DNA of 64,000 bases from JANQPD01 sp963715655 (GTDB lineage: Bacteria; Bacteroidota; Bacteroidia; Flavobacteriales; Schleiferiaceae): positions 1,860,001 to 1,924,000 of the forward strand of contig OY970262.1 in NCBI GenBank assembly GCA_963715655.1, in the 5' to 3' direction. Shown here in pieces: positions 19,906 through 29,198 of this stretch. The first letter of the stretch is position 1. Every line of letters begins with the position of its first letter. The notes beneath the pieces were generated by a model that was not told the origin of the DNA, did not search any database, and was given only the letters and a program-made list of their open reading frames with translations. The position numbers and the translations under genes were made by a program.

Positions 19906-20357
19906 GTTGTTTTTTTTCTGTTAAAAGACAGTTCATCTTTACTTACATCAACTAAAAAGCGATTTTTTAAAAAACGCTTACCCAATAGTATCGGAAATTT
20001 CATTTTTTCACGATAACTTAATGTGAACTCTGTCTTAATTTTTTTATTAAAAATGCATACTTCAGTATTTATGGAATAGCGGTAATCTAATTCACCATTG
20101 CTACTGCGTACTTTTCTTTCCTTAAACTCTTTAAACCTAAACTCTTTTCTATTTTGTAAGCCAAAGCGCTTATCATAAAGTTTAAATACCAAAAAGGTTT
20201 CATCGTTTTTTTCTAAAATTTTTACTTGGCTGCAATGCAAACTACTGGTGTAAGCACCGGTGTCTATTTTGCAAGGAATATCAGTAAGTTCAAATTCAGG
20301 AAGGCTTATGCGATCGGTAGAACCGACTATTATTTTTTCAGATTTGGGTTTATTCAT
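19902..20357 (-). CDS. RimB-like retropepsin / putative ATP-dependent zinc protease family
   Basis: A 151-residue protein of the Zn_protease/RimB family (PF05618 type). The active-site motif of retropepsin-like folds appears as PCKIDTGAYTSSLHC (Asp-Thr-Gly), and the end contains the flap and core region FPILLGKRFLKNRFLVDV. Members are found beside rimK; in Pseudomonas, RimB acts with RimK in controlling S6 glutamylation. Here the gene overlaps rimK by four bases and starts two bases after the tsaD stop, so a functional link with RimK is likely. The older 'ATP-dependent zinc protease' name is not supported by any visible ATP or zinc motif. Confidence 0.85.
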   Translation of the reverse strand: MNKPKSEKIIVGSTDRISLPEFELTDIPCKIDTGAYTSSLHCSQVKILEKNDETFLVFKLYDKRFGLQNRKEFRFKEFKERKVRSSNGELDYRYSINTEVCIFNKKIKTEFTLSYREKMKFPILLGKRFLKNRFLVDVSKDELSFNRKKTT

Positions 20358-20359
20358 AT

Positions 20360-21388
20360 TTAATCAATCGTTCCGCTCATTTCTTCTACACTCATGCGTG
20401 CTTTAGCCATTATATTTATAGGGGCATTACGTAGCGCAAGGTGATGAAAATAGGACGCAATGGCAACCATAGCACCATTATCTGTACAAAACTCAAAGGC
20501 TGGTATATAGGTGTGCCAACCAGTATGTGCTGTTAATCGTTTTCTAATTTCAGAATTGGCACTAACACCACCGGCAATGGCAATATGTGTAATATTAAAA
20601 TCTGCGGCAGCCTTTTCCAGTTTGTCAAACAAAATATTTGCTATTGTATGCTGAATACTGGCGCAAAGGTCATGCAAATTCTCGCTAATAAAATCAGGAT
20701 TTAACTTCACCTGTTTTTGAAGAAAATATAGAATACTTGTTTTTAATCCGCTAAAGCTGTAATCGTAACCAGCCATATTGGGTTTACTAAAAGTAAAAGC
20801 CAAAGGGTTTCCTTCCTTTGCGTAGGTATCAATCAACGGGCCACCCGGGTAGGGAAGCCCCATAATTTTTGCACTCTTATCAAAGGCTTCACCGGCTGCA
20901 TCATCTATAGTTTGACCAATAATTTCGTACTTAAAATAGTCGTGCACTTTTACAATTTGCGTATGGCCGCCACTAATGGTAAGGCACAAAAAAGGGAAGG
21001 GAGGCGCTTGCATATCTTTATGCTCAATAAAATGTGCCAAAATATGTGCTTGCATGTGGTTTACATCTATTAAGGGAACATTTAAGCTTAGCGCCAGGCT
21101 TTTAGCAAAAGAAGTACCTACTAATAAAGAGCCTAATAAGCCCGGGCCGGAGGTAAAACCAATGGCAGATACTGAACTTAGTTGCACATTAGCGTTGGCC
21201 AAAGCAGCTTTTAATACCGGCACAATATTCTGCTGATGTGCTCTTGACGCCAATTCAGGCACTACACCACCAAAAGCATGGTGTATTTCTTGATTTGCGG
21301 TTACATTTGCCAGAATTTTTTTTCCTCGAATAATGGATATGCTGGTATCATCGCAACTCGATTCTATACCTAAGATTAATGGTTCCAT
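20360..21388 (-). CDS. tsaD: tRNA N6-adenosine threonylcarbamoyltransferase
   Basis: TsaD transfers the threonylcarbamoyl group to A37 of ANN-reading tRNAs (t6A), working with TsaB, TsaC and TsaE. The 342 residues show the ASKHA fold start LGIESSCDDTSISI, the metal-binding histidines in DVNHMQAHILAHF, the SGGHTQIVKV loop, and the DDAAGEAFDKSAKIMGLPYPGG motif. It is the first gene of a minus-strand translation-modification operon and is divergent from tamB across about 85 bases, a common arrangement in Bacteroidota. Confidence 0.97.
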   Translation of the reverse strand: MEPLILGIESSCDDTSISIIRGKKILANVTANQEIHHAFGGVVPELASRAHQQNIVPVLKAALANANVQLSSVSAIGFTSGPGLLGSLLVGTSFAKSLALSLNVPLIDVNHMQAHILAHFIEHKDMQAPPFPFLCLTISGGHTQIVKVHDYFKYEIIGQTIDDAAGEAFDKSAKIMGLPYPGGPLIDTYAKEGNPLAFTFSKPNMAGYDYSFSGLKTSILYFLQKQVKLNPDFISENLHDLCASIQHTIANILFDKLEKAAADFNITHIAIAGGVSANSEIRKRLTAHTGWHTYIPAFEFCTDNGAMVAIASYFHHLALRNAPINIMAKARMSVEEMSGTID

Positions 21389-21522
21389 TTTTGAGCAATA
21401 TTTTTTTTAAAACATAAACAAGCTATATCTGTAATAGGTTATGTGTAGCTTGTATATAAAGCAAAAGTAACATTAGGAAATTTCTTAAAATAATACTCTG
21501 GACGGTTTTAAGCATCATTTTT

Positions 21523-24500
21523 TTGCTGCTGGTCTTAACCGTTGTGCTCTCTTTCCCTTCCGTTCAATCTAAGGTTGCACAGCGCGCAATTAGCTGGGCT
21601 AATGACACGTATGATATTGATGCAGAGTTGGAAGGCCTTCGCTATATTTTCCCCAACCAAATAGCGATAGATCATTTATATTTACCTGATGAACAAGGTG
21701 ATACCATGTTATATGCAGCTAAATTAAATGTAAGTATTGGTGGTTATAGCCAGCTTTCAGGTACGCTAGGACTGCAAAATATTGATGCAGATTCATTAAA
21801 GTTTTATTTTCTTACCAAGGTTGGCGATACCATTCCTAACTTCAATAAATTTATTGCTAAAGTTTCTCCACCACCTGATACTACCAAAGAACCCAAACCT
21901 TTTAAAATGGATATTTTGGATATTCAGCTAAACAACAGTAGGTTTTGGTTAGAAAACTTGAATTGCGATAGTAATTGCACCGCTTTTAAAATTGTAAACA
22001 TCAATACAGATATTGAAAGTTTTAAATTAAATGGAAGCGACTTTGATGTAGATGTAAATAACTTGGCTGCTAATGACCAATATGGATTGGAGCTTAAGGA
22101 ATTGTGGGGAAGTTTAGCATACCGTGCTGATAAAATGGAATTTAAAGGGCTACATATAAAAACCAATCAAAGCACTATTAATGGTGATTATGGCATGTAT
22201 TACAGCAGCATGGGTGATATGGGTGATTTTGTAAACAAAGTTACTATTGATGCAGATTTAGAGCAAAGTACCATTGCCAGTGTAGATATTCAGCAATTTG
22301 CAGCCGCGTTTCCTGATTTTAAAGTATTTACGATAAAAGGTAAAGCCACGGGCACTATTAATGATCTGCAGTTGGAAGATTTAAAATTAACCATGGGTGA
22401 GGCCACATCTTTAGCTGGAAATTTTGGTTTGAAAAATCCTACCAAGCCCGACAGTTTATGGTTACACGCCAAACCTATAAAATTTGCTACAAATCCTACT
22501 GATGCTCAATATTTTTACAATCTCTTTACAAATGATACCCTTCCTGAATTGTTGGATAGTTTAGGAACTATCTCTTTTAACGGAGATTATAAAGGCTATT
22601 TAACCGACTTTAAAACTTCCGGAGAATTAAATACGGCCATTGGTTCTATAAACGTTGATTTGCTTTTTAATCAAAAAAAGGAAGAGGAAATTCACTACAA
22701 AGGCACGGTGAAAATCAATCAATTTAATATAGGTAAATTATTAGCTTCTAGTAGTTTAGGTCTTGTTGATGCAAAGTTAACCTTAGATGGAAAAGGCTTT
22801 GACCCAAAAACCATGAAAACAGATTTGATTGCCAACATCGGTTTGTTGGAAGCCAATGATTATCCATATAAAAACATAAATATTGACGGAAAAATAGCCA
22901 AGGGTAGATTTTTAGGTGCGATTGATATTGATGATCCAAACTTAAAATTTGCCTTTAATGGAGACGCTACTTTTAAAGGAGAAACCTCCACGTATAATTT
23001 TAAAGCCGAAATTGAAAAGGCTGATTTACACGCATTAAATTTTACCGATGAAAGCGTTTCTGTGGTTTCGGGAGAGTTAGATATAAACCTTGAAGCTAAA
23101 GATTATGAAAATTGGACCGGTTTGGTAAAATTGCATAATGCCACGTATGAAAATCCGGCTAATTTTTACTTTTTTGAAGACGTTATAATTGAATCTACCG
23201 AGTTAGATACGGCTTCCCAAATTACAGTATCTTCTAGTATTTTAGATGCTAAACTACTGGGCACCTTTACTTACAAAGGCTTGGCAGATGCATTTATGCA
23301 TGAAATAAGTAAGTATAGCAAAGGTATGAAGCCCGTGGCTGCACCAGAAAATGAAAACTTTGTATTTGATTTTCAAGTAAAAAACACACAAGTAATAACC
23401 GAAATATTTGCTCCTAAACTTACTATTGATCCTGCTACCAGTTTAAAGGGTTCTTTTTCAGGAGAACGAGATAGGCTGGGAGTAGAGTTAAAATCACCGG
23501 GCATTACGTATGATGGAAATCAGGTAAATAGCATTAGTTTAAATTACTCGGGAAGCGTTTCAAAATCAACCTTAGATTTTGATATTAATCAGCTTAAGCT
23601 GGCCAGTGGATTTCAAATGGACAGTATTAGCTTAGGGAACTATTATTATAACGATACACTTTTTTACACCCTTGGCGCAATTTTTAAAGATAGTGTGGAC
23701 GGAAATATACGATTAGACGGTTATGCACTACAAAATGACACGTCAAATTTTGAATTTGGAATCTTTAAATCACCTTTTAACATCGGCTATGAGTCTTTTG
23801 AAATACTGGCCGGTAATAAGATTATTATAGACACAGCCGGTGTGTACATTGACAATTTGAGGATAGCCAACGGCAATAAAAAAATTGCCATCAATGGAAA
23901 TGTATCAGATAATGATAATGAGATTTTGCGCTTAAAATTTCAGGGTTTTGGTATGAATCTTATCAATTATTTTTTGGCTACACCAGAGGCGCAGTTTAAA
24001 GGTAAATTATATGGCGATGTTATTTTAAGTCAACTGCTGGCCAAACCACGCTTTGCAGCAGATATACATATTGATAGCTTAAAAATGAATACCACAACGT
24101 TGGGTAACTTTAGCGTTACCAGCGATTGGACATTAGATAACGACACCGTATTTTTAGGAGCACAAATGCTATTAGGAGATTTAAAAACCTTTGAAGTTGA
24201 TGGTTATTACCAGGCAGATAGCACAGGTACCATTGCTTTTGATATTGGCTTCGACCGTTTTAGAATGGCGGCTTTAAATCCATTTTTATCGGGTATTGCA
24301 GAAAATGTGAGAGGGTTTTTAGATGGCAATATTAAAATTTCTGGCCCCGTTAGTGCGCCAAAAATTGAAGGTTCGGTACAGTTACCAAAAGTGGCTTTTA
24401 CTATTTCCTTTTTACAAACCGATTACAACTTTGAAGGAGTTCCATCTATCACGTTTAAGCAAGATGAAATTCTGTTTCCAGATTTACAGTTAAGAGATTC

Positions 24501-25887
24501 AAAGTATGGTACTTCCGGTAAATTAGCAGGTAGTGTAAAGCATGATAATTTCAGGGATTTTATGCTTGACTTGAAAATAAAAGCAGATGAACTTTTGGTT
24601 CTGAATACTCCAGCAACTTCAGAAGATGCTTACTATGGAACCGCCTTTGCCACCGGTGAAATACGGATGCAAGGTCCACCCGATAAGCTTTCAGTAACGG
24701 CAGACATTACTACGGAACGCAAAACTACTTTCAACATTCCTTTAAGTGGCAGCCGTACAGAAAGTCAAACTTCCTTTGTAAATTTTGTAGATCGCAGCCA
24801 GCCTGATACTACAGATGAAAATGCCGGAAAGCGTTTTAACATAGACAAAGGCATATCACTTGAGTTTGATATGAATGTAAACGAAAACGCCCAACTTTCT
24901 ATAATTTTAGATGAGCGTACCGGCAATAAGTTAGATGTAAACGGAAACGGAAACGTACAATTAGGAATAACCAGGGCAGGAGAGTTGGAGCTGTTTGGCA
25001 CGTACACTATAAATGAGGGAATTTATAACTTTAACATTCAAGGGTTTTTACGTAAAAAGTTTGAAGTACAAACCGGTAGTTCTGTAACCTTTAATGGTAG
25101 TCCGTTTGATGCCATTGTGGACATTACCGCTAAATACACCACGCGTGCTGATCCATCGCCAATTGTACCTAATTATTCAGGTGGGCGTGTACTTACGGAA
25201 GTATATCTTAAAATTGAAGGAAACCTAGCCACGCCAAAAATTACGTTTACCATTGAAACTCCGCGCGCCAGCGCTTTGGTACAAACCGTGATAAGGAGCA
25301 TTGGTACGGGAGACTCCAAAACCGATCAGGTGTTTTCTTTATTGGCGCAAAATGCTTTTATACCGGAGCAGGGTATTAGTGGTGCCGGTGGCGGACAAAT
25401 TAACGGTTGGGATATTTTGGCTAACCAGGCGGCTTCTACCTTAAATAAACTTACTGATAGGTTTGACTTAAGTTTAAATTATCAAGCAGATCCGCAAGGG
25501 GGGCCGAGTGATGAAACCAATAGTCAAGAGGAATTGGAAGTAGGTGTTTCCACTAGTTTTTTAGACGATAGAGTAACCGTAACTACTTCCTTAGGTGTGC
25601 CGGTAGGGGCAAATCAAAGCACCGTGGCCGGAGAAATACAGGTGGAATATAGCATTACAGAAGACGGGCGATTTAGGGCAAAAGCTTTTAATCGAGAATT
25701 GGAAAACACGTTTATTAATACCAACACATACCAACAAGGAGTTGGCGTATTTTACAGAATTGATTTTAATAACGCTACCGATTTTTGGCGAAAATTAACG
25801 GGAAATAAAGAAAAACCAACCGAACCGGTTGATGAACCTGATGCAGTAAACACTAACACCGAGGAAGCTGCTAACGCCAAAGGATAA
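21523..25887 (+). CDS. tamB: Translocation and assembly module protein TamB-like (DUF490); true start probably upstream at ATT 21472
   Basis: A very long AsmA/TamB-type lipid-transport or outer-membrane biogenesis protein spanning the periplasm, anchored by an N-terminal helix. The C-terminus carries the DUF490 signature region (NLATPKITFTIETPRASAL, QAASTLNKLTDRFDLSLNYQ). The rest is repetitive beta structure. The coordinates use the first standard start, TTG 21523, but that cuts the membrane anchor: in the same frame and without a stop, codons upstream encode a normal TamB start (IRKFLKIILWTVLSIIF) from 21472. The only plausible initiator there is ATT at 21472, or ATA at 21490/21493; the next in-frame stop is at 21457. 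The true gene probably begins at 21472 with a rare start codon, unless there is a sequence error. Confidence 0.92.
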   Translation: MLLVLTVVLSFPSVQSKVAQRAISWANDTYDIDAELEGLRYIFPNQIAIDHLYLPDEQGDTMLYAAKLNVSIGGYSQLSGTLGLQNIDADSLKFYFLTKVGDTIPNFNKFIAKVSPPPDTTKEPKPFKMDILDIQLNNSRFWLENLNCDSNCTAFKIVNINTDIESFKLNGSDFDVDVNNLAANDQYGLELKELWGSLAYRADKMEFKGLHIKTNQSTINGDYGMYYSSMGDMGDFVNKVTIDADLEQSTIASVDIQQFAAAFPDFKVFTIKGKATGTINDLQLEDLKLTMGEATSLAGNFGLKNPTKPDSLWLHAKPIKFATNPTDAQYFYNLFTNDTLPELLDSLGTISFNGDYKGYLTDFKTSGELNTAIGSINVDLLFNQKKEEEIHYKGTVKINQFNIGKLLASSSLGLVDAKLTLDGKGFDPKTMKTDLIANIGLLEANDYPYKNINIDGKIAKGRFLGAIDIDDPNLKFAFNGDATFKGETSTYNFKAEIEKADLHALNFTDESVSVVSGELDINLEAKDYENWTGLVKLHNATYENPANFYFFEDVIIESTELDTASQITVSSSILDAKLLGTFTYKGLADAFMHEISKYSKGMKPVAAPENENFVFDFQVKNTQVITEIFAPKLTIDPATSLKGSFSGERDRLGVELKSPGITYDGNQVNSISLNYSGSVSKSTLDFDINQLKLASGFQMDSISLGNYYYNDTLFYTLGAIFKDSVDGNIRLDGYALQNDTSNFEFGIFKSPFNIGYESFEILAGNKIIIDTAGVYIDNLRIANGNKKIAINGNVSDNDNEILRLKFQGFGMNLINYFLATPEAQFKGKLYGDVILSQLLAKPRFAADIHIDSLKMNTTTLGNFSVTSDWTLDNDTVFLGAQMLLGDLKTFEVDGYYQADSTGTIAFDIGFDRFRMAALNPFLSGIAENVRGFLDGNIKISGPVSAPKIEGSVQLPKVAFTISFLQTDYNFEGVPSITFKQDEILFPDLQLRDSKYGTSGKLAGSVKHDNFRDFMLDLKIKADELLVLNTPATSEDAYYGTAFATGEIRMQGPPDKLSVTADITTERKTTFNIPLSGSRTESQTSFVNFVDRSQPDTTDENAGKRFNIDKGISLEFDMNVNENAQLSIILDERTGNKLDVNGNGNVQLGITRAGELELFGTYTINEGIYNFNIQGFLRKKFEVQTGSSVTFNGSPFDAIVDITAKYTTRADPSPIVPNYSGGRVLTEVYLKIEGNLATPKITFTIETPRASALVQTVIRSIGTGDSKTDQVFSLLAQNAFIPEQGISGAGGGQINGWDILANQAASTLNKLTDRFDLSLNYQADPQGGPSDETNSQEELEVGVSTSFLDDRVTVTTSLGVPVGANQSTVAGEIQVEYSITEDGRFRAKAFNRELENTFINTNTYQQGVGVFYRIDFNNATDFWRKLTGNKEKPTEPVDEPDAVNTNTEEAANAKG

Positions 25888-25893
25888 TTGCTT

Positions 25894-26976
25894 TTAAAAT
25901 AAACTATATTGTCCTTTGGGAGCTCTAACAAAATCATTGAGGTTGTAATCAGGATACACTTTATTAGAAAAATACTGCTGCTTGGCTAACTTCACGGTAT
26001 CTTTTACTTGCTGTGCAAAAGGCCCAGCGCCTCGCATACGCCTTCCAAAATCACTATCATTTAATTTACCATTATGCGTTTGCCTTATTAGGTTCAGCAC
26101 TTTATCTGCCTTATCGGGATAATGTAGCCGCACCCAATTTTCAAAAATTTCTGCCACCTGCCAATTTAAGCGTACCATGGTATAGTTAAAAGCAACGGCT
26201 CCGGCTTCTGAAGTTGCTTTAGCAACATCCATTATTTCATGACTATTAATGGCCGGAATAATGGGCGCCATCATAATATTTACCGGCACTCCGGCTTTGG
26301 TTAAATCAGTAATGGTTTGCAAGCGTTTTTTAGCCGTAGCCGTGCGTGGTTCCATTGTTCTGCGCACATCTTCTTGCAAAGTGGTTACACTTAAACTAAC
26401 GTGTACCAAATTCAATTTAGCCAAGTCAGTTAAAATATCTAAATCTCTGGTTATAAGTGCGTTTTTAGTGATAATACCCACCGGATGTTTAAATTTTAAA
26501 AGCACCTCCAACAATTGGCGTGTAATTTTAAACGTTTTTTCAGCCGGTTGATAACAGTCAGTATTTCCGCTAAGCATAATGGGTATAGGAATCCAGCTGC
26601 GTTTTTTTAGATGTTCTTCTAGCAACTGCGGTGCAGATTTTTTTATTAAAATATTCTGTTCAAATTCACTACCCGCACTATAGCCCCAGTATTCGTGTGA
26701 GTTGCGCGCATAACAATAAATACAGCCATGTTCGCAACCCTGATAAGGATTCATGCTCCATCCTTTGCCCACATCAGGACTATCAATTTTATTTAAAAGT
26801 GTTTTAGGGAATACCTCAATAAATTTTGTTTTACGTTCCAGACTAGCGTCTTCACCATTTAGGTGCAAAAATTCCAAGTAATCATCACTAGTTTCATATT
26901 GGTGTGCGGCAAAACGGTTGTGTGTATTTATTTGCGCACCACGGCCTGCTTTTAATTGCTTATTCTCCTTGTCCAT
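25894..26976 (-). CDS. PA0069-family radical SAM protein (SplB-like)
   Basis: A radical SAM enzyme related to spore photoproduct lyase. The [4Fe-4S]-binding CxxxCxxC is in QGCEHGCIYCYARN (near residue 85). Other features are the SGNTDCYQPAEK segment and GIITKNALITRDLDIL, as expected for the SplB/PA0069 group. The substrate of this family is not established; DNA repair is possible from the relation to SplB. The start overlaps the end of the LexA-like regulator gene by 17 bases, so both are probably made from one mRNA with coupled translation. The 360 residues match the family's usual size. Confidence 0.88.
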   Translation of the reverse strand: MDKENKQLKAGRGAQINTHNRFAAHQYETSDDYLEFLHLNGEDASLERKTKFIEVFPKTLLNKIDSPDVGKGWSMNPYQGCEHGCIYCYARNSHEYWGYSAGSEFEQNILIKKSAPQLLEEHLKKRSWIPIPIMLSGNTDCYQPAEKTFKITRQLLEVLLKFKHPVGIITKNALITRDLDILTDLAKLNLVHVSLSVTTLQEDVRRTMEPRTATAKKRLQTITDLTKAGVPVNIMMAPIIPAINSHEIMDVAKATSEAGAVAFNYTMVRLNWQVAEIFENWVRLHYPDKADKVLNLIRQTHNGKLNDSDFGRRMRGAGPFAQQVKDTVKLAKQQYFSNKVYPDYNLNDFVRAPKGQYSLF

Positions 26977-27775
26977 TTAGTTTTTCACTAAGGCTGTTTA
27001 CTTCCGCTTTTAGCTCGTGCATCATCTGCAACAGCTCTTGCGTTTGGTAATTTTGATAGGTATCTACCTCCGGTAACTGAAAACTAATAATGCCGCGCAC
27101 AAACCATATTTCTAAAATATCACTAGTTGGCACTAAATAAGGTTTATACGTCTTATTATCAGATACTAATTTTAAAGCATTGTGCTCTTTCATTTCGTTA
27201 AACACGCGCTTAAATACCACACCATCACTAGCCGTAATTACCACGTAAGGCTTAGCATCTTTAATATCACGCCAGTTTTCTAAATACTCTGCCAATAAAT
27301 AAGTGCCAGGCAAAATGGGTAGCATACTATCGCCTTCAATTTGAAAAATACGGTAGGTGCGCTCTTTTGGTAATTCCGGAAAGGGTAGTTGGGCGGTATG
27401 TAATTTTTCAATAAACTCTACATCTGCAAAACCTTGCGTATAGCCCGCTGCTACTTTTTGCGGCACTAAGCTAATACGCTCGTTGCCTTCATCATCAACC
27501 ATAATGGGCAGAATACGCAATTTTTCTCCGGTAATGTTTTTTTCAGCAGCGTTGGCATCAGCGCCTCCATTACTTAAATCTTCCGCTAAAATTTGCTGGT
27601 AATTAACCTTAAAAAGCATGCACAAGGTTTGTACAGCTTTTAAGCGCGGTTCAGATCTACCTTCTTCATAAGCGCCAATTAAACTGCGGTTTACGCCCAA
27701 CTTAGCGGCTAAGTCAGCTTGCGTGTAATCTTTCTGCTTTCGCAGAAATCGGATGTTTTCAGCTAAAAAATTCAT
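26960..27775 (-). CDS. XRE-type helix-turn-helix regulator with LexA-like S24 peptidase domain
   Basis: Residues 1-60 form an XRE/Cro helix-turn-helix (YTQADLAAKLGVNRSLIGAY). The C-terminal half is an S24/LexA-type domain: a possible Ala-Gly cleavage site in KVAAGYTQGF (about residue 108), the catalytic Ser in GDSMLPILPGTYL, and a candidate catalytic Lys in GVVFKRVF. The layout suits a repressor that is inactivated by self-cleavage after DNA damage, but no RecA dependence can be shown here. A coiled C-terminal tail (LLQMMHELKAEVNSLSEKL) may help dimerisation. It overlaps the downstream radical SAM gene and is divergent from an mscS-type gene; the 143-base gap contains a repeated AATTATC, a possible operator. 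Confidence 0.88.
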   Translation of the reverse strand: MNFLAENIRFLRKQKDYTQADLAAKLGVNRSLIGAYEEGRSEPRLKAVQTLCMLFKVNYQQILAEDLSNGGADANAAEKNITGEKLRILPIMVDDEGNERISLVPQKVAAGYTQGFADVEFIEKLHTAQLPFPELPKERTYRIFQIEGDSMLPILPGTYLLAEYLENWRDIKDAKPYVVITASDGVVFKRVFNEMKEHNALKLVSDNKTYKPYLVPTSDILEIWFVRGIISFQLPEVDTYQNYQTQELLQMMHELKAEVNSLSEKLNGQGE

Positions 27776-27883
27776 TTGGCTAATATAAATAGATTTCTTT
27801 TAATTTTAGCTTAATTATCTTTTGTAATTATCATGTTGTTGGCACGCCTATTAAATACTGTATGTGTAGCTCAATCGCTTTTT

Positions 27884-27891
27884 TACCTTTG
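27884..27891 (+). promoter_or_regulatory. Putative -7 box for the mscS-type gene
   Basis: TACCTTTG fits the Bacteroidota TAnnTTTG consensus and lies 28 bases before the start at 27919. No clear -33 partner is seen. Confidence 0.35.
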
Positions 27892-27918
27892 TACTAATCA
27901 TTTAGAACAAGAGTATCT

Positions 27919-28410
27919 ATGCGCATTCACGAGTTATTAATATTGGAGTCGGCAATAGTTGTGCTTTGCTTTTTTTTACTGCGCTACGCAATAAATGCCG
28001 CTATTAATCGCGCTACGGTTAAGTTTGAATACCAAAGACCTAGAATAAAAATGGTAAAAAAGGTGGTGAATATTACCTTAATGCTCATTGCGGCTATTTT
28101 TTTGATTATCATTTATGGTGTTGACCAATCCGAGCTCTTCCTGTTTTTCTCTTCTTTTCTTACTGTTTTAGGTATAGGTTTTTTTGCGCAATGGTCTATT
28201 CTTTCAAACATTGCAGCTACAGTAATTCTATTTTTTAATCATAAAATTAGAATAGGAGATGAGATAATGATTTATGAAAAGGATTCTCTTGTAGCAGGCC
28301 GTGTGAGTGATATTGGCGCTTTTTTTATTGTAATAATTACTCCAGATAATGAGCAAATAACCATACCTAGTAATTTGGTGATGCAAAAGGCGTTTAAGAA
28401 AAAGCTTTAA
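27919..28410 (+). CDS. Small mechanosensitive ion channel family protein (MscS-like)
   Basis: A 163-residue inner-membrane protein. Three hydrophobic segments (ILESAIVVLCFFLLRYA, IMLIAAIFLIII-like LMLIAAIFLIIIYG, FSSFLTVLGIGFFAQW) lead into the MscS pore-helix/beta-domain motif FFNHKIRIGDEIMI, followed by a short beta domain ending in TIPSNLVMQKA. It lacks the long C-terminal cytoplasmic cage of E. coli MscS, so it is a minimal form. A role in release of solutes on osmotic downshock is inferred from the family. It stands alone, divergent from the LexA-like regulator. Confidence 0.82.
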   Translation: MRIHELLILESAIVVLCFFLLRYAINAAINRATVKFEYQRPRIKMVKKVVNITLMLIAAIFLIIIYGVDQSELFLFFSSFLTVLGIGFFAQWSILSNIAATVILFFNHKIRIGDEIMIYEKDSLVAGRVSDIGAFFIVIITPDNEQITIPSNLVMQKAFKKKL

Positions 28411-28529
28411 AAAAAGCCGGTATATTAATTAGCTGTTTTTTTCATGTTTTGTTAAAATCTACATAAAGTAGCGTGTTTAGAGTAAGCTAAGAGGACACAT
28501 GGCGTTGATTAGCTAAATAGACAACCTTT

Positions 28530-29198
28530 ATGACTCAAATTTTAAAAAAGCTTTGTAGTACACATCGTAATTTACTTTACAGTGTAGTTTTTTCAGCATT
28601 ACTACTTTTTGCACGCATTATATATACAGGTGAATTTACGTTTGCTTTTTTAGTGTGGAATTTGTTTTTAGCCTTTCTACCGCTAATTTTTAGTTATCGA
28701 TTAAATTTAGAAAGACCCACTAAATTGAATCTTCTCAAAGCTATTCTTTGCCTACTTTTTTTACCAAACGCCCCCTATATTATTACTGATTTGTTTCACA
28801 TACAAAGCGGTATTACGCTTATGCTTTGGTTTGATACGCTGCTAATTGCCTCTTTTGCTTGGGGCGGAATGCTTTGTTTTTTTTACAGTTTACGCAATAT
28901 TGAAAATTTTCTTCAACCTATGTTTTCCAAGCGTTTTATTAAAGCCGTAATTTTAATGCTAAGCTTTAGCAGCGGTTTTGGAATTTACATCGGTAGGTTT
29001 TTAAGGTTCAATAGTTGGGATGTTGTGCAGCAACCCTTTCACTTAATTTCCAATATTTTACAAATTGTTTTGCACCCTACCGTGCATCCTAGAGCGTGGG
29101 TTTTTACGCTGCTTTATGGCTTATTTCTTTATATTGTATATCAACCATTCAAAACAAAAAGTTTGATAGAACCATTTGTAGTTAAGGTACATACTTAA
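28530..29198 (+). CDS. DUF1361 domain-containing membrane protein
   Basis: A 222-residue protein with about seven hydrophobic helices. The DUF1361 signature region FLPNAPYIITDLFH is present near residue 87, followed by FDTLLIASFAWGG and FGIYIGRFLRFNSWDV. The biochemical role of the family is unknown. It overlaps the convergent sulfotransferase gene by four bases at the 3' end. The start ATG 28530 precedes the first helix; no signal peptide is expected. Confidence 0.87.
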   Translation: MTQILKKLCSTHRNLLYSVVFSALLLFARIIYTGEFTFAFLVWNLFLAFLPLIFSYRLNLERPTKLNLLKAILCLLFLPNAPYIITDLFHIQSGITLMLWFDTLLIASFAWGGMLCFFYSLRNIENFLQPMFSKRFIKAVILMLSFSSGFGIYIGRFLRFNSWDVVQQPFHLISNILQIVLHPTVHPRAWVFTLLYGLFLYIVYQPFKTKSLIEPFVVKVHT

